DNA from: Vibrio panuliri
GTDB taxonomy: Bacteria > Pseudomonadota > Gammaproteobacteria > Enterobacterales > Vibrionaceae
Direction: 5' to 3'
Assembly (NCBI RefSeq): GCF_009938205.1
Contig: NZ_AP019654.1
Location: 1,984,001-2,048,000, forward strand
DNA: 64,000 nucleotides
Shown: positions 57,075 through 64,000 of the stretch, piece after piece
Layout: each line of letters opens with the position of its first letter
How positions within the stretch are numbered: position 1 is the stretch's first letter
The notes under the pieces: generated by a model
What the model saw: the letters and a program-made list of their open reading frames with translations, nothing else
What the model was told of the DNA's origin: nothing
Database searches by the model: none
Translations under genes and position numbers: made by a program

Positions 57075-60000
57075 TTACTGCTCTACTTTGACTCTAAAAA
57101 AGAGAGCGTAAAATAACGGAATAACCACGAGCGTAAGGATGGTTGCAAACAGCAAACCAAACATGATGGTTACCGCCATACTCTTAAAGAACGGGTCAAT
57201 AAGTAGCGGTGCCACACCTAATATCGTGGTCAATGCGCCAAGCAATACCGGGCGCGCACGGCTGGTCGCCGCATCGATAATCGCAAAGTACGGCAGTTTA
57301 CCTTGCGCTATCTCAACATCGGCTTGATCCACCAGCACAATGGCGTTTTTCACCATCATACCAATCAAGCTGAGGAAGCCTAAAATTGCCATAAACTCAA
57401 ATGGCGTTTGGAAAATAATCAAACCGACAGTCACACCAATCACGGCCAATGGTGCGGTTAACCAAATAACCAATGGCTGACGAATGGCGTTAAACATAAA
57501 GATCACCGATAAAATCATCGCAGCAAAACCATACGGCGCTGAAATCACTAGACCTTCGTTAGCGTCTTTCGATGCTTTATGTTCACCATACCAAGTCAAC
57601 TCGTAACCCGGTGGCAACTCAATCGCCTCAATCTTGTCGCGAACACCATTAAATGCATCAGCAGTCAACACACCCGGAGCAGGGTCCGCTTGCACTAGGA
57701 TCGTTGGCATACGGTCAATACGACGTAAAATCGCATCTTGCCAAACGACATCCACAGAATCGACGAGTTGGCTCACCGGAATGAAGCCTCCTGCTGTTGC
57801 ACTGTACACTTCCGTATTCTCAACTGCTCGTTGGTGGTCACGCTCATTTTCTGGCGCCCGCACGACAATCGGGATCAAATCATCGCCTTCGCGGTAAACA
57901 CCAACATTACGCCCAGACAAGGTTTGAGCGATAGCTTGGTTAATCTCTTGCGTCGTCAAACCAAAGCGCTGTGCTTTCTCTGCCGAGTAAACTGGGCGAA
58001 GCACTGGTACTTGCTGTCGCCAATCGTCTTGCACCGCAATTAGATGGCGGTCAGCAGCCATAATCGCTTTGGCTTGTTCTGCCAATTGTCGCAACACGTG
58101 ACTGTCTGGGCCTTTAAAACCCGCTTCAATCTTCTTACCGCCGCCACGACCCAACATAAACTTCCACACTTTAATCGACGCGTCTGGGTATTTCGCTGAA
58201 AGTTCATCTTGCAACTCAACCAGCAGTGGCGCGATTTTTTTGTAGTCGTCGATGTCAATCAGCAACTGTCCGTAACTGATGTTGCGAGCCTCTGGGGCAT
58301 AAGTCAGCATAAAGCGTAAACCACCACCGCCAATAAAGCTGGTGATGTTAGTAATACCCTCTTTGGCTTTCACATCTTTCTCAATCGCCGCGATGTAACG
58401 TTCAGTACGACTGATATCCGACCCTTGTGGTAAGTAGACATCCACTACAAACTGAGGGCGCTGAGAATCTGGCATAAAGCCCGGCGGCACATAACGTAGA
58501 CCGTAAATTGCAACAACCATCAAGCCAAGGATCGCCATTAAGCTCATCATACGATTACGCAACACCCAAGCGAGCAAACCTTTGTACATGGTCATCATGC
58601 GACCCGGCTTAATCTCGCCCTTAGTCGCTTTCACTTTCAAGAAGTCAAAACAAAGCATTGGCGTAACGGTCACCGCAAATACCCAGCTGAGGAACATTGA
58701 GTAGAGGATTACCCAAAACAGCGAGCCTGCGTATTCACCCATATCTGAAGGAGATAAACCAATCGCACTGAAAGCAAAGATACCTACAACCGTACCCCCT
58801 AGTAGCGGCCACTTAGTTGCATCCACCACTTCAGATACGATAGTTTGCTTGTCTTCTTCGGGGTTTTGCTGCAAACGCACCAAAATACCATCTGTTACCA
58901 CAATCGCGTTGTCTACCAACATCCCGAGCGCAATAATTAACGCCCCAAGAGAGATACGCTGCATCGCAATATCTTCGATAAACATAATGCACAGTGTACC
59001 TGCAACAGTGAGCAGCAATACAAAACCGATAATGATGCCTGAGCGTACGCCCATAAAGAGCAGTAAAACGATAAATACAATCGCCACTGCCGCAATCAAG
59101 TTGTCGATAAAGTTTGCAACAGAAGCGCGAACAGAGTCGGACTGAATTGAAATTTCGTGCAATTCCATCCCTAACGGGCGTTGGCTGTCTAGCTCTGCCA
59201 AACGCGCTTTAACCGCGTCACCCATTTCAACAACGTTACCGCCTGTCACGTTAGAGATACCAAAACCGACCGCGCGTTGACCGTTGTAACGCATCAACAT
59301 ACTGGCAGGTTCTTGGTAACCGCGTGTTACGTTAGCAATATCGCCAAGACGCATCACTTGGTTGTCTTGTCCTACGCCAATTTGCAGATTGCGCAAATCA
59401 TCAAAAGAGCGAATGTTCGAACTTGGAATAACCGGTACACGCATGTCTTGCGTATTGATTGAACCAGCGACCGTCACCAAGTTTTGCTTTTGCAGAACTT
59501 GGAACACTTGTTGAGCAGACACACCAAAACTGGCTAATCTTTCACTCGAAATCTCAACAAAAATCGTCTCTTGTTGCTCGGCAAGCGTGGCCGTTTTTGC
59601 CACACCCGGGACGAGAACCAACTCGCGGCGCAAACCATCAACATAATCTTGCAACTGCTTGTCCGTAAAACCTTCGCCAGTCACGGCATAGAACAGCGCA
59701 TATACGTCAGCAAAATCATCATTAACTATCGACGCACCTGCCCCAGGCGGTAATTGACGCTGGGCATCTGCAACTTTGCGACGTAACTTATCCCAAACCT
59801 GCTGTAAGTCTGCCGAACTTTTAGCAAACTCAAGTTTGATCTCCACCGTCACTTCCGACATACCTTGCTTGGAAACAGATTTGACTTCTTTTAGCTCTTG
59901 CAATGACTGGACCGCCCCCTCAATCACATCAGTGACTTCATCAGAGACTTCTTGTGCCGTTGCACCAGCGTATGGGGTATTGATCACCGCTTGACGAATC

Positions 60001-60122
60001 ACAAACTCAGGGTCTTCAAAACGCCCCAGTTTTAGGTAGCTGATATAGCCACCTAAAAGAATCAATGCGATCAACACCCAGACACTGGTACGTTTCGCGA
60101 TTGTATAGCGAGCAATGTTCAT
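57075..60122 (-). CDS. RND-family multidrug efflux permease
   Basis: Inner-membrane proton-driven pump of 1015 residues in the HAE1/AcrB superfamily. It has twelve membrane helices, two large periplasmic loops, and the intramembrane proton-relay motif GMLVDNAIVVTDG in helix 4 (about residue 398). The N-terminus (IAKRTSVWVLIALILLGGYISYLKLGRFEDPEFVIRQA) fits the shorter, MexK/TriC-like branch rather than AcrB. The substrate is unknown. It immediately follows the adaptor gene (shared base at 60122), and an outer-membrane factor is not encoded here, so TolC is probably used. Confidence 0.92.
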   Translation of the reverse strand: MNIARYTIAKRTSVWVLIALILLGGYISYLKLGRFEDPEFVIRQAVINTPYAGATAQEVSDEVTDVIEGAVQSLQELKEVKSVSKQGMSEVTVEIKLEFAKSSADLQQVWDKLRRKVADAQRQLPPGAGASIVNDDFADVYALFYAVTGEGFTDKQLQDYVDGLRRELVLVPGVAKTATLAEQQETIFVEISSERLASFGVSAQQVFQVLQKQNLVTVAGSINTQDMRVPVIPSSNIRSFDDLRNLQIGVGQDNQVMRLGDIANVTRGYQEPASMLMRYNGQRAVGFGISNVTGGNVVEMGDAVKARLAELDSQRPLGMELHEISIQSDSVRASVANFIDNLIAAVAIVFIVLLLFMGVRSGIIIGFVLLLTVAGTLCIMFIEDIAMQRISLGALIIALGMLVDNAIVVTDGILVRLQQNPEEDKQTIVSEVVDATKWPLLGGTVVGIFAFSAIGLSPSDMGEYAGSLFWVILYSMFLSWVFAVTVTPMLCFDFLKVKATKGEIKPGRMMTMYKGLLAWVLRNRMMSLMAILGLMVVAIYGLRYVPPGFMPDSQRPQFVVDVYLPQGSDISRTERYIAAIEKDVKAKEGITNITSFIGGGGLRFMLTYAPEARNISYGQLLIDIDDYKKIAPLLVELQDELSAKYPDASIKVWKFMLGRGGGKKIEAGFKGPDSHVLRQLAEQAKAIMAADRHLIAVQDDWRQQVPVLRPVYSAEKAQRFGLTTQEINQAIAQTLSGRNVGVYREGDDLIPIVVRAPENERDHQRAVENTEVYSATAGGFIPVSQLVDSVDVVWQDAILRRIDRMPTILVQADPAPGVLTADAFNGVRDKIEAIELPPGYELTWYGEHKASKDANEGLVISAPYGFAAMILSVIFMFNAIRQPLVIWLTAPLAVIGVTVGLIIFQTPFEFMAILGFLSLIGMMVKNAIVLVDQADVEIAQGKLPYFAIIDAATSRARPVLLGALTTILGVAPLLIDPFFKSMAVTIMFGLLFATILTLVVIPLFYALFFRVKVEQ

Positions 60123-61240
60123 TATCGCGCCTCGTTGCTACCGTTGGTCATAGGACGAACTTCCATACCATCTTGTAAACTCGACATTCCGGCTACTACT
60201 ACCTGCTCGCCGACGTTTAAATTATCTCGAATCACGACGCGGTCACGACTCAACGCGCCAACATCAACGTAGCGTTTCTCTACTTTGTTGTCTTTACCAA
60301 CCACCCACACATATTGCTTACCTTGGTTATCTGGAACCACGGCGATAATGGGCAAAGTAATGGTCGTCGCAACCGACTCCCCTTCCGCCTCTGCTGGAAT
60401 CACTTTTGCTGTCATTCCCGGTAGCACGCGATAGCCAGCTAGGTTGTTAAAACCAAGTACCACCGCATAAGTTTGGCTGACTGGGTCGGCTTGAGTAGCA
60501 TATGTACGCAGTGACAAATCAAATAAATGATTCGGAATCGCACTGATTTCTGCTTTTGCCTCAGTCCCAGAAACCGACGACAACATTACGCTGTCTGGGA
60601 TGTAAATCACCACTTCTAAATCGTCAAGATCGTGCAAAGTAAACACCGGAGAATTTGCCTGAATTTGCACGTAGTTATCGACAAAACGACGACCAATAAT
60701 GCCTTCAAATGGCGCGGTTATTTGCGTGTAATCCAACTGTCGCTGGGCTTCATCACGACGATTTTTAGCAAGGTTATAGCGGGTCGTGATCTCGTCTAAC
60801 TGACTTTTTGAAATCGCTTTGCTTTTTTCGTAGATCGCTTTTGCGCGCTGATACTCAACCTCAATATTTGACAGCTCCAATTTTGCTGATGCCAACGCCG
60901 TTTGAGCATCACGTGAATCTAAACGAGCCAACACTTGCCCAGCAACCACGCGGTCGCCCTCATTAACCAATAGTTCGTTGATTAAGCCATTAACGCGAAA
61001 AGAGAGATCCGCTCGCTCAGCGGCACGCACCACTCCGTTAAAACTCAAGCTATCACTGCGAGTTGCCGAGACTATTTCAGTCAGTGCCGGCTTGATCACA
61101 GGGGCAGCGACTGTTGGCTTAACCTCTTCACCACACCCAGCCAAAGACAAGCTCGCGACGGTTAACCCAATCGCCAAAGCAAGCTTCTTTAAAGAATTCT
61201 TTGTAGATAATTTGTGCGCGTTTTTCACAGCAATCTCCAA
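60122..61240 (-). CDS. RND efflux periplasmic adaptor (MFP) lipoprotein
   Basis: Membrane-fusion protein of 372 residues linking the pump to an outer-membrane channel. The N-terminal signal has lipobox LAGC, so it is lipid-anchored. Then come the barrel-sandwich half-motifs (GLINELLVNEGDRVVAGQVLARLDS and APFEGIIGRRFVDNYVQIQ) flanking a helical hairpin (about 105-165), a beta-barrel and a membrane-proximal domain. First gene of the pump operon; divergent from a TetR gene with operator-like palindromes between. Confidence 0.93.
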   Translation of the reverse strand: MEIAVKNAHKLSTKNSLKKLALAIGLTVASLSLAGCGEEVKPTVAAPVIKPALTEIVSATRSDSLSFNGVVRAAERADLSFRVNGLINELLVNEGDRVVAGQVLARLDSRDAQTALASAKLELSNIEVEYQRAKAIYEKSKAISKSQLDEITTRYNLAKNRRDEAQRQLDYTQITAPFEGIIGRRFVDNYVQIQANSPVFTLHDLDDLEVVIYIPDSVMLSSVSGTEAKAEISAIPNHLFDLSLRTYATQADPVSQTYAVVLGFNNLAGYRVLPGMTAKVIPAEAEGESVATTITLPIIAVVPDNQGKQYVWVVGKDNKVEKRYVDVGALSRDRVVIRDNLNVGEQVVVAGMSSLQDGMEVRPMTNGSNEAR

Positions 61241-61281
61241 TTAGGAAAATATCGACCCGACTAAATCAGCGAACCATAAAA

Positions 61282-61299
61282 GTAAACTCATTAGTGTAC
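61282..61299. promoter_or_regulatory. Operator-like palindrome 1 (TetR regulator)
   Basis: GTAAACT-CATT-AGTGTAC: arms match at five of seven positions, with the same 4-bp spacer as palindrome 2, in the adaptor-tetR gap. Confidence 0.55.
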
Positions 61300-61329
61300 T
61301 TTTGGATTCTATTGCAGCTTTTTATTAAA

Positions 61330-61347
61330 GTAAACTCTCAAGTTTAC
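61330..61347. promoter_or_regulatory. Operator-like palindrome 2 (TetR regulator)
   Basis: GTAAACT-CTCA-AGTTTAC: perfect seven-base arms and a 4-bp spacer, centred 48 bp from palindrome 1 and about 60 bp before the TetR gene. Confidence 0.65.
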
Positions 61348-61399
61348 CTATTAAGCAACAATTGCTACACTAGCGGCGGAAAAATCTTGGAGTAATACC

Positions 61400-61996
61400 A
61401 TGACCCGCTCGGAACAGAAGCGACTCGCCATCATTGAGGCCGCAAAACAAGAATTTATTGAGAATGGATTTCTCGCCGCAAATATGAACAACATTTGTAC
61501 GGCAGCGGAGGTGTCTAAGCGCACTTTATATCGTCATTTCGAAAGCAAAGAGTTGTTGTTTGAAGCGGTACTTGCCGAAGTACAAGCAAGCACCATCAGT
61601 AGTCGTAACTACCCTTTCGACGCGAATGCGCCTTTAGACGAGCAACTAAAACGCATTACCTATCAAGAAATTACGGTAATGTATCAAACTTATGGTATTG
61701 CACTATCACGTACCATCATTATGGAATTTTTCCGTCAGCCAGAACTGGCAAAAACCATGACACAACGTCTGTACCGGACGCAAGCGGTCAGCCAATGGTT
61801 TGAGCAAGCTATCGCCGCGAACCAACTTGTCGCCCCGAACGTAGAGACCATTACTAATGTCTATATGAGTGTGTTCCAAGGCTTATTGTTCTGGCCCCAA
61901 GTACTGGATCTCCTCGCCCCACCTGAAGGTGAGTTGCTGGATCAGAAAGTAGACGTTATCGTCATAACGGTGTTACGCGCCTTTGCCCCTCAATAG
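61400..61996 (+). CDS. TetR/AcrR family regulator
   Basis: A 198-residue repressor-type protein. The N-terminal helix-turn-helix (EQKRLAIIEAAKQEFIENGF; CTAAEVSKRTLYRHFESKELLFEAV) covers about residues 4-52; the rest is a helical ligand domain. Divergent from the RND pump operon, so it most likely represses the pump and itself through the two palindromes in the 159-bp gap. CTTGGAGTAATACC upstream supports the start. The inducing ligand is unknown. Confidence 0.9.
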   Translation: MTRSEQKRLAIIEAAKQEFIENGFLAANMNNICTAAEVSKRTLYRHFESKELLFEAVLAEVQASTISSRNYPFDANAPLDEQLKRITYQEITVMYQTYGIALSRTIIMEFFRQPELAKTMTQRLYRTQAVSQWFEQAIAANQLVAPNVETITNVYMSVFQGLLFWPQVLDLLAPPEGELLDQKVDVIVITVLRAFAPQ

Positions 61997-62014
61997 TTGT
62001 GGGTATCATCCAGC

Positions 62015-62040
62015 ACAAAAGCCCGCAAGCGAGCCTTTGC
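62015..62040 (-). terminator. Weak terminator after the glutathione-transferase-like gene
   Basis: On the minus strand GGCTCGC pairs imperfectly with GCGGGCT (one G-T pair) and is followed by TTTTG, just beyond the stop at 62048. Confidence 0.5.
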
Positions 62041-62047
62041 TTAGTGA

Positions 62048-62995
62048 CTAACTAATTTGCGCTCGTTGATGAGGAGACTCTAAGTCCAAATCCGGTCCTT
62101 TGGGCACCACTTGCGTCGGGTTTATACCTGTATGGCTGAAATAGTAGTGGCGTTTGATGTGGTAAAAGTCAGTGGTCTGTTTAATACCTTCGATTTGATA
62201 GAGATCTTTTAGATACCCTTGCAGGTGAGGGTAATCCGCAATGCGTTGTTTGTTGCATTTAAAGTGTCCGACATAAACCGCATCGAATCGCACCAAAGTA
62301 GTGAACAGTCGCCAGTCCGCCTCAGTAATTTCTCGACCGGCTAAGTAACGATGCGTCGCCAAATGGCGCTCCACTTTATCCAAGGCCTCAAACAACTTGT
62401 CATAAGCCTCTTCGTAGGCTTCTTGTGTGGTAGCAAAGCCACAACGATACACTCCATTGTTTATATTCGGATAAATATAGTCATTCCACTCGTCAATTAA
62501 GCCACGGAGATGCTCGGGATAGAAATCAAGATGATTGTCAGTCAGATGGTTAAACTCACTGTTAAACATCCTAATGATCTCTGATGACTCATTGCTAACA
62601 ATCGTGTTGTGCTTTTTATCCCATAACACAGGTACGGTAACTCGTCCGGTATAGTCGGGCTTCGCTTGGGTATAAATTTGGTGTAATCGGGTATGACCGA
62701 ATAATGGCTCTGGTAGCCCCATTTGCCAGCCCTCAGACAGCATATCTGGACACACAACGGTGACATCAATATGTGCTTCTAGCCCCTTTAGAGTGCGGAA
62801 TATCAGGGTACGATGAGCCCAAGGACAGGCCAGCGACACGTAAAGATGATAACGACCACTTTCAGCTTGAAAGCGTGAATTGGGTTGGTGCTGAATCCAG
62901 TCGCGGAATCCTGCATCTTCACGTACAAACTTGCCACGACTGGCCTTAGTGTCATACCAAATATCTTGCCAAACGCCCTCAACTAACTTACCCAT
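62048..62995 (-). CDS. Glutathionyl-hydroquinone reductase (YqjG-like)
   Basis: Xi-class glutathione-transferase-like enzyme of about 315 residues that reduces glutathionyl-hydroquinones. The catalytic-cysteine segment SLACPWAHRTLI lies near residue 60, and the N-terminal MGKLVEGVWQDIWYDTKASRGKF and C-terminal YYFSHTGINPTQVVPKGP are typical of YqjG/PcpF proteins. The chosen ATG has GGAG eight bases upstream; an ATG four codons earlier overlaps that site. Single gene with no evident functional link to the pump operon. Confidence 0.9.
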   Translation of the reverse strand: MGKLVEGVWQDIWYDTKASRGKFVREDAGFRDWIQHQPNSRFQAESGRYHLYVSLACPWAHRTLIFRTLKGLEAHIDVTVVCPDMLSEGWQMGLPEPLFGHTRLHQIYTQAKPDYTGRVTVPVLWDKKHNTIVSNESSEIIRMFNSEFNHLTDNHLDFYPEHLRGLIDEWNDYIYPNINNGVYRCGFATTQEAYEEAYDKLFEALDKVERHLATHRYLAGREITEADWRLFTTLVRFDAVYVGHFKCNKQRIADYPHLQGYLKDLYQIEGIKQTTDFYHIKRHYYFSHTGINPTQVVPKGPDLDLESPHQRAQIS

Positions 62996-63095
62996 CTTTT
63001 TCTCCATCTATCACTGATTGAGCCAGTATAAAACGTTGCTCAAATCAATTAAGCCCAAGAAATTGCCGGAGTTGTTCAAAATTTTCTAACGAAGA

Positions 63096-63126
63096 TAAAA
63101 AAACACCCTCTTTACAGAGGGTGTTC
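63096..63126 (-). terminator. Terminator after the deacetylase-like gene
   Basis: On the minus strand AACACCCTC pairs with GAGGGTGTT around a 6-nt loop, then a run of seven T residues. Confidence 0.9.
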
Positions 63127-63131
63127 ATCAG

Positions 63132-64000
63132 TTAGTTTTTAAAACCATCAAGCACGGCGACGGTGTTGTAACCAAGGTCATCCACCGCGTAGCCACCCTC
63201 AAACACAAACAGGGTTGGAATGCCGAGTTTACCTAGCTGTTCACCAATCGCGCGGTAATCTTCACGTTTCAGTTTAAAGTAGCTGATCGGGTCATTCTCA
63301 TACGTATCCATTCCCAATGAGATAACCAATGCTTGCGCATCAAACGCTTGGATTCTGCTCAGAGCCGTGTGCAGCGCTGGTTGGTAGAGCGACCAGTCGG
63401 TCTTCCCTTGCGGCAGTGGAAGGTTAAGGTTATATCCTTTGCCTTTCCCCTCTCCGACTTCATCAGCAAAACCGAGATAATGTGGGTAGTCGTAGTCAGG
63501 GTCGCCATGAATCGAAACAAACAACACGTCATCACGATCATAGAAAATACTTTGCGTACCGTTGCCGTGATGGTAATCCAAATCCAGGATTGCGACACGT
63601 TTTTTACCATTGCGACGCAGAGACTCTGCTGCAATCGCCGCATTATTGATATAGCAGTATCCACCCATCATATCTGGCGCAGCGTGGTGACCTGGTGGTC
63701 GACACAACGCAAACGCAGAATGCTCACCATTAATTAATAGTTGAGCACCCGTTAATGCACAGTCTGTCGCCGCTTGAATCGCGTCCCAACTGGTTTTGGT
63801 GATGGCTGCAGTCATATCAAAGCTGTAGTAGCCAAGTTTACCTTCGATATCTTTAGGGATACGATGGCGCAAATAACGTGGGCTTACAAAACAGTATGGC
63901 GATGCATCGTGCTCGCTACCAAAACGTGCTTCCCATTCAGACCAAGCGGACTGTAAGAACTCAACGTAGTCGGGAGTGTGCACCCATAGCATAGGGTCGG
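63132..64000 (-). CDS. Histone-deacetylase superfamily amidohydrolase (5' end cut)
   Basis: Zinc-dependent deacetylase-fold enzyme, possibly an acetylpolyamine amidohydrolase. Visible motifs are RPPGHHA (catalytic histidine pair), GGYCYINNAAIAA, the metal-binding ILDLDYHHGNGTQ and FVSIHGDP, LGMDTYENDP and the C-terminal FEGGYAVDDLG. About 288 residues are present. The Met at 63992 is preceded by in-frame codons and lies within a homologous stretch (WVHTPDYVEFL), so the true start is beyond the window. A substrate cannot be assigned. Confidence 0.88.
   Translation of the reverse strand, partial: DPMLWVHTPDYVEFLQSAWSEWEARFGSEHDASPYCFVSPRYLRHRIPKDIEGKLGYYSFDMTAAITKTSWDAIQAATDCALTGAQLLINGEHSAFALCRPPGHHAAPDMMGGYCYINNAAIAAESLRRNGKKRVAILDLDYHHGNGTQSIFYDRDDVLFVSIHGDPDYDYPHYLGFADEVGEGKGKGYNLNLPLPQGKTDWSLYQPALHTALSRIQAFDAQALVISLGMDTYENDPISYFKLKREDYRAIGEQLGKLGIPTLFVFEGGYAVDDLGYNTVAVLDGFKN

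Noticed and set aside
1..64000. tRNA, rRNA, insertion sequences, integrases or prophage genes
   Set aside because: None was recognised by eye on either strand; the genes are typical Vibrio chromosomal genes.

Overview
The window is a stretch of a Vibrio (Vibrionaceae, Gammaproteobacteria) main chromosome. The protein sequences, and the order lolCDE - PilZ protein - mfd - csiV - ndh - ycfP - thiK - lpoB - ycfL - hinT, then DUF1887, fadR/nhaB, dsbB, ftsK, lrp, ald and yfbV-ackA-pta, are those of Vibrio core genomes. I see no rRNA, tRNA, insertion sequence, prophage or CRISPR array. Both end genes are cut: a DUF2062 gene lacks its 5' end on the left, and a histone-deacetylase-like gene lacks its 5' end on the right.

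Layout. 1-9.4 kb: DUF2062 end, lipoprotein-release transporter LolCDE (minus strand), then PilZ protein, Mfd, CsiV and a GNAT acetyltransferase (plus). 9.5-15.7 kb: minus-strand ndh, ycfP, thiK, lpoB, ycfL, a COG3014 lipoprotein and hinT; CsiV, LpoB and the COG3014 protein are envelope factors. 16-19.4 kb: a chemoreceptor and a CARF-plus-nuclease (DUF1887/Card1-like) protein with no CRISPR system in sight. 19.5-24.1 kb: norR, then hcp-hcr behind a sigma-54 promoter (nitrosative stress). 24.2-28.7 kb: fadR and nhaB (divergent), dsbB, and an unrecognised lipoprotein/membrane-protein pair.

28.8-39.7 kb is the most interesting part. Methionine gamma-lyase, a HAAAP-family amino-acid permease, a Cache-domain chemoreceptor, a TyrR-like sigma-54 activator, a TdcE-like 2-ketobutyrate/pyruvate formate-lyase and a TdcD-like propionate/acetate kinase lie side by side. 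A consensus sigma-54 promoter precedes mgl, another precedes the tdcD-tdcE pair on the other strand, and a TyrR-box-like palindrome lies about 100 bp upstream of the expected mgl start point. Together these can sense, approach, import and ferment methionine: methionine to methanethiol, ammonia and 2-oxobutyrate, then propionyl-CoA plus formate, then propionate plus ATP. The phosphotransacetylase step could use the pta at 47.6 kb.

40-51.6 kb: ftsK, lrp, ald (divergent from lrp), a palindromic repeat patch, yfbV, ackA-pta with strongly biased codons, a MgtC/DUF4010 membrane protein and a small DUF3081 protein. 51.6-57 kb: a DMSO reductase locus, dmsABC divergent from a TorD/DmsD chaperone and a NapF-like ferredoxin, with FNR-like sites between. 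57-64 kb: an RND efflux pump divergent from its probable TetR regulator with two operator-like palindromes, a glutathionyl-hydroquinone reductase, and the cut deacetylase gene.

Functions are assigned by reading the protein sequences and by remembered family knowledge; no database search was run.
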